Assembly: GCA_016926265.1 (NCBI GenBank)
Contig: JAFGOW010000200.1
Coordinates: 1 to 39,328, forward strand
Origin: Deltaproteobacteria bacterium
GTDB taxonomy: Bacteria; Desulfobacterota; Desulfuromonadia; Desulfuromonadales; JAAYDE01
Direction of reading: 5' to 3'
DNA length: 39,328 nucleotides
A program made the position numbers and the translations under genes. Below are positions 19,849 through 29,191 of the stretch, piece by piece. The notes below the pieces were generated by a model that saw only the letters and a list, made by a program, of their open reading frames with translations, ran no database searches and was not told where the DNA came from. Each line of letters opens with the position of its first letter. The first letter of the stretch is position 1.

Positions 19849-20796
19849 ATGACATTGCGGGCCGGAGTGATTGGGGTGGGTTACCTGGGAAGGTTTCACG
19901 CCCAGAAATATGCCTTGCTGGAGGAGACGGAACTGGTCGGGGTTGTGGATGTCGACCGGCAGCGCGCCGAGGAGATTGCCGCCGAGTGCCGGACCAGGGC
20001 ATTTGGCGATTACCGGGAGTTGCTCGGGGAGGTCGACCTGGTTTCCATCGCGGTTCCCACCCACCATCATTTTGCCGTCGCCAGGGATTGCCTGGATGCC
20101 GGGCGTCACGTGCTGATCGAAAAGCCGATCACGGAGACGGTGGCCGAGGCGGAGGAACTCATCGAAATCGCCCGGAAACAGCGGCTGGTGTTCCAGGTAG
20201 GGCATCTGGAACGTTTCAACCCGGCCATTCTGGCCCTCGAAGGGGTGTTGAAGCAACCGATGTTCATCGAATCCCATCGCCTTGCTCCCTTCAAGCCCCG
20301 CGGCACCGATGTCAATGTTGTTCTCGATCTGATGATTCACGACATCGACATCATTTTGAGTGCGGTCCGTTCCGATATCATCGACATTCACGCCGTCGGG
20401 GTGCCCGTTCTCTCCGAAGAGGTCGATATCGCCAACGCACGCCTTCAGTTCGCCACCGGTTGCGTGGCCAACATCACCGCCAGCCGGGTCAGCCGCGAGG
20501 CGATGCGGAAGATCAGGCTGTTTCAGGCCGATGCCTACATCAGTATCGATTATCAGTCCCGAAACATCACCGTGCTGCGGAAAAAAGAGGGAGAGACCGC
20601 CATTCCGGGCCTTCCCAACATTGGCCTGGAATCCCATTCCTTCGGCCAGAGCGATGCCCTGCTCGAGGAGATCAAAGCTTTCGTCAATGCGATCCGGAAC
20701 GGGAAAGCGCCGGTGGTGACCGCCGAGGACGGCAAGAAGGCTCTGGAGGTCGCCATTCGTATCAATGAGTGTTTACTGCCGGTCTTGAAAAAATAA
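19849..20796 (+). CDS. gnnA: Gfo/Idh/MocA-family oxidoreductase, probable UDP-GlcNAc 3-dehydrogenase
   Basis: RAGVIGVGYLGRFHAQKYA Rossmann motif, LIEKPIT, GHLERFNPA; position between lpxA and lpxB; start at ATG 19849 after GAGGAG. Confidence 0.8.
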   Translation: MTLRAGVIGVGYLGRFHAQKYALLEETELVGVVDVDRQRAEEIAAECRTRAFGDYRELLGEVDLVSIAVPTHHHFAVARDCLDAGRHVLIEKPITETVAEAEELIEIARKQRLVFQVGHLERFNPAILALEGVLKQPMFIESHRLAPFKPRGTDVNVVLDLMIHDIDIILSAVRSDIIDIHAVGVPVLSEEVDIANARLQFATGCVANITASRVSREAMRKIRLFQADAYISIDYQSRNITVLRKKEGETAIPGLPNIGLESHSFGQSDALLEEIKAFVNAIRNGKAPVVTAEDGKKALEVAIRINECLLPVLKK

Positions 20797-20821
20797 AGTC
20801 CCATCATTCCAAACCCAGAGG

Positions 20822-21925
20822 GTGATAATCATGGCCATACCAATGGTTGATCTCAAACGCCAGCTTGCCGATATCCGTCAGGAAATCGATGAAGGCATCG
20901 CGTCCGTACTGGACAGTACCCAGTTTATTCTGGGGCCCAACGTCACGGCGCTGGAACAGGAGACGGCGGTTTATCTTGGTGTCAAGCACGCCATAGGCGT
21001 CGCCTCCGGAACCGATGCGCTTCATCTGGCGCTGCGGGCCGCCGGCATCCGGGAAGGGGATGAGGTGATCACCAGCCCCTTCACCTTTATCGCCACCGCG
21101 GAAGCGATCAGCTATCTGGGAGCCAAACCGGTGTTTGTCGATATCGATCCCGACACCTTCAACATCGCTGCCGATCGGATTGAAGCCGCCATCACCCCGC
21201 GTACCAGAGCGGTGCTGCCGGTGCATCTGTTCGGCCATCCGGCCGAGATGAAAATGATCGGTGAGATTTGCGACCGCCACAAGCTACATCTCATCGAGGA
21301 TTGCGCCCAATCCTTCGGCGCCGCCTTTGGCGGGCGGCAGACCGGCGCTTTCGGCGCTTTCGGGTGTTTTTCTTTCTTCCCGAGCAAGAATCTGGGCGGC
21401 TATGGGGACGGCGGCTTGATCACCACCGATGACGACCGGTTGGCGGGCGAGGTGCGGGTGCTGAGGAATCACGGCAGCCGGGAGCGTTACGTCCATTCCC
21501 TCATCGGTTACAACTCCCGTCTCGACGAACTGCAGGCGGTCATTCTCCGGGTCAAGCTCAAGTATATCGACCGTTACAATCAGTCGCGGCGCGAAAATGC
21601 CTATTATTACAACCGGTGTCTCAACCACCCCGACATCCGGACGCCGGCCGAGCGGGAGGGCGTTCGTCACGTCTATCATCAGTACACGATCCTGGTTCCC
21701 GACCGCGCCCCGATCCAAAAGGCCCTTCAGGAGGCGGGAATCGCCTCGGCCGTTTACTATCCCATTCCGCTCCATCGGCAGGATGTCTATCTCTCCACCC
21801 ATGGGGACGTTTCCTGCCCGGTTACGGAGGAGACGGCGAAGCGGGTTCTGTCGCTGCCCATTTTCCCGGAATTGACCCAGGCCCAGATCGAGCAGATATG
21901 CGGGATCATTCTTCAGGCCCTTTAG
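20822..21925 (+). CDS. gnnB: DegT/DnrJ/EryC1/StrS-family PLP aminotransferase, probable UDP-3-keto-GlcNAc aminotransferase
   Basis: ASGTDALHLALRA, EDCAQSFGA, FFPSKNLGGYGDGG (PLP lysine), NSRLDELQAV; paired with the gnnA-like gene between lpxA and lpxB. Start may be the ATG at 20831. Confidence 0.8.
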   Translation: MIIMAIPMVDLKRQLADIRQEIDEGIASVLDSTQFILGPNVTALEQETAVYLGVKHAIGVASGTDALHLALRAAGIREGDEVITSPFTFIATAEAISYLGAKPVFVDIDPDTFNIAADRIEAAITPRTRAVLPVHLFGHPAEMKMIGEICDRHKLHLIEDCAQSFGAAFGGRQTGAFGAFGCFSFFPSKNLGGYGDGGLITTDDDRLAGEVRVLRNHGSRERYVHSLIGYNSRLDELQAVILRVKLKYIDRYNQSRRENAYYYNRCLNHPDIRTPAEREGVRHVYHQYTILVPDRAPIQKALQEAGIASAVYYPIPLHRQDVYLSTHGDVSCPVTEETAKRVLSLPIFPELTQAQIEQICGIILQAL

Positions 21926-21936
21926 AAACAGGGGGC

Positions 21937-23100
21937 GTGAAGGAGCCCCGCGGCCGCCGGGCGCTGATTGTCACCGGGGAGGATTCGGGGGATCTGCACG
22001 GCGCCAACCTGATCAAGGCGTGCCGGGAAATCGATCCCGAACTCGGTTTTTTCGGTATCGGCGGCTCCCGGATGGCCGAGGCCGGCTGCCGGATCATCCT
22101 CTCCAGCGCGGAACTGGCCGTGGTAGGGGCGGTGGAGGTGGTCGCCCACCTTCCCTCCATTCTCGGTGCTTTTCAACTCTTGAAAATGGAGTTGCAGCAG
22201 CAGCCGCGCCCCGATCTGCTGATCCTGATCGATTTTCCCGAGTTCAATCTGCGGGTCGCCAAAATGGCCCGGAAACAGGGAATCCCGGTCCTTTACTACG
22301 TCAGTCCGCAGGTCTGGGCGTGGCGCCGCTATCGGGTCAAAAAAATCGCCCGGCTGGTGGACCGGCTGGCGGTGATCCTCCCCTTCGAGGCCGAGATCTA
22401 CCGTCCCCATGGGGTCCGGGTCGAATACGTTGGCAATCCCCTGATGGACGATTTCCGGCGGGAATGCTCCCGCGAGGAATTCCTTGGGCGCTACGGTTTC
22501 GATGCCGCCTCCCCTCTCATCGGGCTGTTTCCCGGCAGTCGCCGCAACGAATTGAAATACATGCTGGATACGGTTCTGGCCGCCGCCGGTCTCATTGCGA
22601 GGCGACGGCCGGAAGCCCAGTTCGTGCTGCCGGTGGCTCCTTCCCTGAAGGAGGAAAACCTCGCCCCGGCCGTCCGCGACTGCGGACTGCCGATTCGGAT
22701 GGTGAGGGATAACATTTACGATGTCGCCGGTTCCTGTGACGCTGTAATCTGCGTCTCCGGGACCGCAACCCTTCAGGTGGCGCTGGCCGCGACGCCGATG
22801 GTGATCCTTTATAAGCTCTCCCCCCTCACTTACTGGCTGGGGCGGTTGCTGGTCAGGGTGCCCTTTATTGGCCTGGCCAATATCGTTGCCGGCAAGGGGG
22901 TGGTGAAGGAATTGATTCAGGACCAGGCTTCTCCGGAAAATATCGCGGCGGAAATCCTCCGTTTTCTGAACGATACCGATTATGCGGAGGGTGTCCGGAA
23001 GGAGCTGATGGCGGTTCGGAACCAAATGGGGGAAGGGGGCTGTTCGCTGAAGGTGGCCCGCATGGCTTCGGAGATGAGCTTCGGGGTCCAAAAACCTTGA
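21937..23100 (+). CDS. lpxB: Lipid-A-disaccharide synthase
   Basis: ALIVTGEDSGDLHGANL, YYVSPQVWAWR, LPFEAEIY, VEYVGNPLMDD, GLFPGSRRNE; GTG start 21937 gives 387 aa. Confidence 0.95.
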   Translation: MKEPRGRRALIVTGEDSGDLHGANLIKACREIDPELGFFGIGGSRMAEAGCRIILSSAELAVVGAVEVVAHLPSILGAFQLLKMELQQQPRPDLLILIDFPEFNLRVAKMARKQGIPVLYYVSPQVWAWRRYRVKKIARLVDRLAVILPFEAEIYRPHGVRVEYVGNPLMDDFRRECSREEFLGRYGFDAASPLIGLFPGSRRNELKYMLDTVLAAAGLIARRRPEAQFVLPVAPSLKEENLAPAVRDCGLPIRMVRDNIYDVAGSCDAVICVSGTATLQVALAATPMVILYKLSPLTYWLGRLLVRVPFIGLANIVAGKGVVKELIQDQASPENIAAEILRFLNDTDYAEGVRKELMAVRNQMGEGGCSLKVARMASEMSFGVQKP

Positions 23101-23114
23101 AAATTTTATAAAAA

Positions 23115-24887
23115 ATGGCCGTTCTTGCAAACCCCCATACCGGGATCATTTTCCGGCGTATCCTCCAATATTCCCGTCCCTACCTCTGGAGAATCGGGGG
23201 CGCCTTGGCGGCTTCCCTGGTGGTGGGAGCCACCGACGTGGCATCCGCCAAACTGGTTCAGCCGTTGATCGACAGGGTTCTCCAGCCCCAGGACCGGTCC
23301 TTGATCCCGCTGGTGCCGGTTTTCATCATCGGCCTTTTTGCGGTCAAGGGGGGGGCCAAATTCATCCAGGAGTACAACATCAAAACCTCCGGCGCCCTGG
23401 TGGTCCAGGATATCCGGAATGCGTTGTACTCCCACTGCCTTGGCCTTTCCCTGGGGTATTTCAATCAGAACAAGGCCGGCAATTTCATGTCCAGAATCTT
23501 GAACGACGTCGGTGTCATGCAACGTTCCGCCGCGGACATGCTGGTGGATGGGGCGCGGGAAAGCATTGCCCTGGTCGGCCTGACCATGCTGGTTTTCTAT
23601 AACGACTGGAAACTGGCCATCGCCGCCATTGTGGTTCTCCCCCTGTCCTTTTTTCCCGGCGCCTATGTCGGTAAAAGAATCAAGAAAAACTCCCGGAGCG
23701 GGCAGCAGGTCCTGGCGGATCTGACGGCCATCCTTCAGGAGACCTTTTCGGGCATGAAGGTGATCAAATCCTTCGGCACCGAGGATCTCGAACGACGGAA
23801 GTTTTTCGACCGCAATCGGAATTTTTACCATTTTATCCGCAAGGTTCTGAAATATGATTCCCTGTCGGCTCCGATCATCGAGGTAATAGCTTCCTTCGGG
23901 ATCGCCGCTGTTTTCTGGTTCGGCATCTATCGGGTGATCAACGGCTATATCACACTGGGGGAATTGTTCTCCTTCGGGGCCGCGGTGCTCATGATGTACG
24001 CGCCGCTGCGGCGTCTGATCAAAATCAACAACACCCTGCAGACCGTGGTCAGCGCCGCCGAAAGGGTTTTCGAGATTTTCGATCAACAGCCCGAGATCGT
24101 GGATCGTCCCGGGGCCCTGGAGTTGGACCGGGCGCGGGGCCAGGTATCGTTTCAGGGCGTCGGTTTTTCCTATGACGACGCTCCGGTGCTGAAAAACTTT
24201 TCCGTCGAGGCTTCCCCCGGCGAGATCGTGGCGCTGGTGGGGCCCAGCGGCGCCGGTAAAACCACGGCGGCTGCCCTTCTTTCGCGGTTTTACGACGTGC
24301 AGGAAGGGGCGATTTCCGTCGATGGCCATGATCTCCGCGACATCGCGCTGAAAAGTCTGCGGAAAAATATCGCCATGGTGGATCAGGAAACCTTCCTTTT
24401 CAACGATTCGGTGGCCAACAATATCCGTTACGGCCGTCCCCAGGCTTCCTTGGAGGATGTCCAAAAAGCCGCCGAGGCCGCCTATGCCGACCAGTTCATC
24501 CGGGAACTTCCCCATGGCTACGAGGAAATGATCGGCGACCGGGGGGTGCGCCTCTCCGGTGGGCAGCGTCAGCGGATCTGCATCGCCAGGGCGCTGTTGA
24601 TGGACGCCCCGATCCTGATCCTGGACGAAGCCACCAGTTCTCTTGACACCGAAAGTGAAACCGTCGTCCAGAAGGCCCTTCAGAATCTGATGAAGAACCG
24701 AACCACCTTCGTGATCGCTCACCGGCTCTCCACCGTTTTGAGCGCCCACAAGATCGTGGTTCTGGAAAACGGGATTGTCAAAGAGATCGGGAATCATCAG
24801 GAGCTTCTCAATAATCGTGGGCTTTACTGCAAGCTTTATGAAATCCAGTTCATGAGTCAGGATGGCAAGGAACCTTCTTCGCGATAA
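23115..24887 (+). CDS. msbA: Lipid A export ABC transporter (MsbA family)
   Basis: TM half plus NBD: GPSGAGKTT, LSGGQRQRICIARALL, ILILDEATSSLDTESE, adjacent to lpxB/waaA/lpxK. Confidence 0.93.
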   Translation: MAVLANPHTGIIFRRILQYSRPYLWRIGGALAASLVVGATDVASAKLVQPLIDRVLQPQDRSLIPLVPVFIIGLFAVKGGAKFIQEYNIKTSGALVVQDIRNALYSHCLGLSLGYFNQNKAGNFMSRILNDVGVMQRSAADMLVDGARESIALVGLTMLVFYNDWKLAIAAIVVLPLSFFPGAYVGKRIKKNSRSGQQVLADLTAILQETFSGMKVIKSFGTEDLERRKFFDRNRNFYHFIRKVLKYDSLSAPIIEVIASFGIAAVFWFGIYRVINGYITLGELFSFGAAVLMMYAPLRRLIKINNTLQTVVSAAERVFEIFDQQPEIVDRPGALELDRARGQVSFQGVGFSYDDAPVLKNFSVEASPGEIVALVGPSGAGKTTAAALLSRFYDVQEGAISVDGHDLRDIALKSLRKNIAMVDQETFLFNDSVANNIRYGRPQASLEDVQKAAEAAYADQFIRELPHGYEEMIGDRGVRLSGGQRQRICIARALLMDAPILILDEATSSLDTESETVVQKALQNLMKNRTTFVIAHRLSTVLSAHKIVVLENGIVKEIGNHQELLNNRGLYCKLYEIQFMSQDGKEPSSR

Positions 24888-25536
24888 ATTGCTGTTTTCA
24901 GTTGTCCCGTGGCTGGCCAAGGGGGTGATCTGCTTTTTGTGGAGCACCATGCGCACCGAGGTTCTGGGGGAAGAACACCCCCGTGAGTTCTGGAACCGAG
25001 GAGTTGGGATCATCTTCTCCCTGTGGCACGAGCAGCTGCTCATGATGGCCAAGGTCTATCGCGGGCCCGGCCTGAAAAGCCTGGTCAGCTCCTCCAAGGA
25101 CGGAGAAATCTTTACCAATGTGCTGAGGGTGTTCAATTACGGGGCCGTTCGCGGCTCTTCGTCGCGGCATGGGATGGCGGCCTTGAAGGAAATGGTCCGG
25201 GAGTGCCGTTCCGGCACCGATCTTGCGATCACTCCCGATGGGCCGAAAGGACCCCGCCACGAAGTCAAGCCGGGCATCGCCCAACTGGCGCGTCTCAGCG
25301 GTTCCCCGATCATTCTCATGTCCTTTGCCTGTAGCCGCGGCCATCGCTTCGCCTCGTGGGATCGTTTCGTCCTTCCGTACCCCTTCTCAACCGGGGTTTT
25401 CTGCTATTCGCGCCCCTATTTCCCCGAACAGGGGGAGGACGCGGAGTCGTTCCGGCTTCGGATCCAGCAGGGGATGGAGGAAAATCAGCTCAAGGCCGTG
25501 CGCCGTTTGGAGGAATTGGGTGTTTCTGCTATATGA
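24862..25536 (+). CDS. DUF374 / lysophospholipid acyltransferase-like protein (candidate LpxJ-type lipid A secondary acyltransferase)
   Basis: IIFSLWHEQLLMM, LVSSSKDGEIF, RGSSSRHGMAALKEM, AITPDGPKGPRHEVKPGIAQLA; 26-bp overlap with msbA end. Confidence 0.85.
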   Translation: MARNLLRDKLLFSVVPWLAKGVICFLWSTMRTEVLGEEHPREFWNRGVGIIFSLWHEQLLMMAKVYRGPGLKSLVSSSKDGEIFTNVLRVFNYGAVRGSSSRHGMAALKEMVRECRSGTDLAITPDGPKGPRHEVKPGIAQLARLSGSPIILMSFACSRGHRFASWDRFVLPYPFSTGVFCYSRPYFPEQGEDAESFRLRIQQGMEENQLKAVRRLEELGVSAI

Positions 25537-26812
25537 TATCGGGCTGTTCCTGGCCATGCCGGTGCTGCTCCTGGTTTTTTTCTTCAGGGGGCTGAGGCGG
25601 GGCCGGTTGCGGCAGGGCCTGCGGGAGCGCTGCGGGTTTTACAATGCGGCCCGGCTGGCCGTCCTGCGGGGGCGGCGGGTGATCTGGGTCCATGCCGTTT
25701 CGGTCGGTGAAACCCGGGCCGCGGTGCCGTTGCTCAAAGCCCTGCGTCAAACCTATCCCGGCGCGGCGCTGGTGCTGACTACCGTCACCGAAACCGGCCA
25801 GGCCACGGCGCAAAAGATTCCGGAAGTGGATCTGTGCCTCTACTTTCCATTCGATCTGTCCTGGATCGTGGAACGCGCCCTGCTCCAGATTGATCCCGAC
25901 ATGATCCTTATTGTCGAGACGGAGATCTGGCCGAATCTGGTTCGTCTCGCCCGTGACCGGAATATCCCGGTTATTCTCGTCAACGGCCGGCTTTCCGACC
26001 GCTCCTTCCCCCGTTACATGATGGGGCGCCCGGTAGTCCGCCTCATCATGGAACAATTTGCCTTTTTCTGTATGCAGACCGCTCAGGATGGTCGCCGCAT
26101 CGGGTTGATCGGGGCGCCCAAGGAGCGGGTGACGGTGACCGGCAACCTCAAATTCGACATGGCGGTGGAGGCCATCGGCGAGGGGGAACGTCAGCAGTTC
26201 CAGAGGGAATTCCGGCTTCCCGCGGGAGTTCCGTTGTGGGTCTGCGGCAGCACGCACGAGGGCGAAGAAGAGGCGATTCTGCGGATTTTCGCGCGTCTTC
26301 TGGAATCCTGGCCGCAGCTGATCCTGGTGCTGGTGCCGCGCCATCCGGACCGGTGCCGGGGGGTGGCCGAGATGATCCGGGCCAATGGGTTCTCCTTCCG
26401 GTTGCGCAGTGACTTGGCCCGTTCCGAAGCGTTGTTGGGCTCCGGAGAGATCCTCCTGACCGACACCATGGGGGATATGGTCAAGCTTTACAGTCTTGCC
26501 GATATCGTCTTTGTCGGCGGCAGCCTGACGCCCGTCGGGGGGCACAACGTACTGGAGGCCTCTTCCGTCCGGAAACCGGTTCTGTTCGGACCGCACATGA
26601 ACAATTTCAAGGAAATCGCCCGTCTGCTGCTGAAAGCGGAAGGGGGGATGTGCGTGTCCGGCGAGGGGGAGCTTGGCGATGCCGTCGATCAGCTGCTTCG
26701 GGATCGGAAGTTGCGAGAGCGGTTGGGAAACAACGGTTTCCGGCTGCTGGAAGAGAACCAGGGGGCCACCGAAAAGACTATGGCGGTCCTCAACCGGTTT
26801 CTTCCCGCTTGA
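25520..26812 (+). CDS. waaA: 3-deoxy-D-manno-octulosonic acid transferase
   Basis: VIWVHAVSVGETRAAVPLLKALR, TVTETGQATAQK, VFVGGSLTPVGGHNVLEAS; GTG 25520 with GGAGGA upstream. Confidence 0.95.
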   Translation: MFLLYDIGLFLAMPVLLLVFFFRGLRRGRLRQGLRERCGFYNAARLAVLRGRRVIWVHAVSVGETRAAVPLLKALRQTYPGAALVLTTVTETGQATAQKIPEVDLCLYFPFDLSWIVERALLQIDPDMILIVETEIWPNLVRLARDRNIPVILVNGRLSDRSFPRYMMGRPVVRLIMEQFAFFCMQTAQDGRRIGLIGAPKERVTVTGNLKFDMAVEAIGEGERQQFQREFRLPAGVPLWVCGSTHEGEEEAILRIFARLLESWPQLILVLVPRHPDRCRGVAEMIRANGFSFRLRSDLARSEALLGSGEILLTDTMGDMVKLYSLADIVFVGGSLTPVGGHNVLEASSVRKPVLFGPHMNNFKEIARLLLKAEGGMCVSGEGELGDAVDQLLRDRKLRERLGNNGFRLLEENQGATEKTMAVLNRFLPA

Positions 26813-26813
26813 A

Positions 26814-27920
26814 ATGACCCCTTTGATGGAATATTATCGGCGGCTGTCTCAAGCCGGGCCCGCAACGGCGCTGGAGAAGGGGGTGTTCCTGGCGCTGTGC
26901 GGCTGCGGGTTGGTCTACGGCACCCTGGGGTGGCTGCGGGAAAGAGGTTACCGCTGGGGGTTGTGGCCTTCCTACCGACCTTCCGTTCCGACCATTTCCG
27001 TTGGAAATATTGTCGCTGGAGGAACCGGCAAGACGCCGGTCGTCGATCACATCGCCAGGATTTTCACCGCCTGCGGGAAGAAGACCGCGGTTGTCAGCCG
27101 TGGCTATGGCCGTGAGGGGATCAAAACCGACCGCGTTGTGAGTTGCGGTGACGGCCCCCTGATTCCCCCGGAATTGGCTGGCGACGAGCCCTTCCTGCTG
27201 GCCCGCCGCAACCCCCGGTTATTGGTGCTGGTGGCGCGGCGGCGGCGCCGGGCGGTTGAAAAGGCGGTCCGGGAATTCGGGGCCGAGGTGGTGATTCTGG
27301 ACGACGGCTTCCAACATTTTGCCGTGCGCCGTCATCTCGACATCGTCCTGCTCGATGGTTTGCGGCCGCTGGGGAACGGCCGGGTGCTTCCCGCCGGACC
27401 GCTCCGGGAGTTTCCTTCGGCTCTGAAAAGGGGGGATCTCTTTTTCTTCACCCGCAGCGACGGCCTGAATGTACCCTGCCCTGTCCCCGGCAGGGTCTTC
27501 CACTGCCGCCATGTTCTGCAGCGGGAAGTCCAGTCCCTGGATGGACGCCATCTTCCCCTGGCTGATCTGATTCCTCTCAAAGGGGGTGCCTTCGCCGGTC
27601 TGGCCGATTCGGAGCGCTTTTTCCGCAATCTGCTCGGAACCGGGCTGCGTCTCGAACGATCTCTTTCCTTCCCCGATCATGTCCGCTACGGCAGTTGCGA
27701 GATCGATGCGCTCCGGAAGCTGGCAGAGGGGATCGACTATCTGGTGACGACGGAAAAAGATGCCGTCAAACTTCGCCCAAGCGACTTCAGCCTTCCCTGC
27801 TACCAGGTTCCCCTAGGGGTCGAATTTTTGGAAAACATGGAATTGGAGAAGCTTCTTGCCCAACTTGTTACACAGGAAGATGGAACATGCCCGTTGCCAA
27901 GGAACTGTTGGATATTCTAG
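26814..27920 (+). CDS. lpxK: Tetraacyldisaccharide 4'-kinase
   Basis: PTISVGNIVAGGTGKTPVVDHIA (P-loop), SRGYGRE, VVILDDGFQHFAVRRHLDIVLLD. Confidence 0.96.
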   Translation: MTPLMEYYRRLSQAGPATALEKGVFLALCGCGLVYGTLGWLRERGYRWGLWPSYRPSVPTISVGNIVAGGTGKTPVVDHIARIFTACGKKTAVVSRGYGREGIKTDRVVSCGDGPLIPPELAGDEPFLLARRNPRLLVLVARRRRRAVEKAVREFGAEVVILDDGFQHFAVRRHLDIVLLDGLRPLGNGRVLPAGPLREFPSALKRGDLFFFTRSDGLNVPCPVPGRVFHCRHVLQREVQSLDGRHLPLADLIPLKGGAFAGLADSERFFRNLLGTGLRLERSLSFPDHVRYGSCEIDALRKLAEGIDYLVTTEKDAVKLRPSDFSLPCYQVPLGVEFLENMELEKLLAQLVTQEDGTCPLPRNCWIF

Positions 27921-28087
27921 TCTGCCCTTTATGCCGGGAAGGTGTCGAACCCGATGACGTTTCCTCGATCCTGATTTGCAGTATGTGCTCTCTGGCCTAC
28001 CCTGTGGGGGATGCGATTCCCCGAATGGTTCCGTCGGACGCGACGCCGCTCCCATCCCCGCCGCCGTTGGAACAGGATTCCAATTGA
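27887..28087 (+). CDS. Trm112 family protein (YcaR-like), 66 aa
   Basis: KELLDILVCPLCREG...LICSMCSLAYPVGDAIPRMVP; CPxC...CxxC zinc-ribbon and (Y/F)P..DGIP-like motif; directly after lpxK. Confidence 0.88.
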   Translation: MPVAKELLDILVCPLCREGVEPDDVSSILICSMCSLAYPVGDAIPRMVPSDATPLPSPPPLEQDSN

Positions 28088-28109
28088 AACCGGCCTCGAT
28101 CCTCAAACG

Positions 28110-29150
28110 ATGAAAATTCTGGTCGTTAAAATCAGCGCCTTGGGGGATGTGGTTCACGCCCTGCCTGCCGCCCTTTATCTGAGAAATCGGTGTCCGAAGG
28201 CTCAGATTGACTGGCTGGTCGAGGAGGTCTTCGCCCCGCTCCTGGAGGGTCTCCCCTATATTGACACCGTTCTTCCTCTCAACAGCCGGGAGATTCGGGA
28301 AAAAAAGTCTTGTGGGGAATTGAAGAGGATGTGGCAGATCGTCCGTCGGATTCGCCAAACGGGTTACGATTATATCTTCGATCTGCAAGGAAACACCAAA
28401 AGCGCTTTTTTCACCCTGATCTCCGGAGCGCCCCGGCGTTTCGGGTTTGACCGCGGCGGTGTCCGGGAGTGGCCCAATCTGCTCGCTACCAATTGCAAGG
28501 TTCCTCTTGACGGGGCCTTTCATATCGCCGATCGCTCTCTGACCGTGGTTGCCGCCGCCTTTCCAGGGGGGGAAACCCCTGCCTTTGCCGAATGTCTGCG
28601 CCCTCAACCGGAGGCGCTGGCGTTCGTTAAAAAGTGGCTGGCCGACCACGGAACCGCTTCCCGGCGGATCGTGGTCTGTCACGCCGGCACCACCTGGAAG
28701 ACCAAACTGTGGGCGCCGGAACATTGGCAGGAACTGCTGTTGCGGCTCCGAGGGGAACGGCAGACCGCAATCGTTTTGACGTGGGGAAACCGGCAGGAAC
28801 GGGAATTGGCGGTTTCCCTTCGCGAAGGGAGCGGAGACGAGGTTCTTCTCTGGCCTGGGGGCGATCTCCCGAAACTCGCGGCCCTGTTGAGCCTGGCGGC
28901 ATTAGTGGTCGGCGGCGATACCGGACCGGTGCATATCGCCGCCGCGCTTGGCACCCCGACGGTTTCCATCTATCGGGCCACCGATGCGGACCGCAATGGC
29001 CCGGCCGGCGACCAACACGTTCTTTTACAATGCCCGCTGGATTGTTCCCCCTGTTTATCGAAGGGCTGCGACCGGGATCGGGAATGCAGCCTGGCGATTC
29101 CCGTTTCCGAGGTGGAGAAGGGCGTTGCAAAGCTGCTGGGGAGCGGCTAG
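28110..29150 (+). CDS. waaC: LPS heptosyltransferase I-like glycosyltransferase (GT9)
   Basis: [25 protein letters not shown]...IDWLVEE...[11 protein letters not shown]...[26 protein letters not shown]. Confidence 0.87.
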   Translation: MKILVVKISALGDVVHALPAALYLRNRCPKAQIDWLVEEVFAPLLEGLPYIDTVLPLNSREIREKKSCGELKRMWQIVRRIRQTGYDYIFDLQGNTKSAFFTLISGAPRRFGFDRGGVREWPNLLATNCKVPLDGAFHIADRSLTVVAAAFPGGETPAFAECLRPQPEALAFVKKWLADHGTASRRIVVCHAGTTWKTKLWAPEHWQELLLRLRGERQTAIVLTWGNRQERELAVSLREGSGDEVLLWPGGDLPKLAALLSLAALVVGGDTGPVHIAAALGTPTVSIYRATDADRNGPAGDQHVLLQCPLDCSPCLSKGCDRDRECSLAIPVSEVEKGVAKLLGSG

Positions 29151-29191
29151 AATCAGAGGGCACCCAGTCTCTTCCGAACGGGATTACCCCG

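Noticed and set aside
23106-25052. 648-aa minus-strand ORF
   Set aside because: Antisense to msbA, which has unambiguous ABC transporter motifs; shadow ORF
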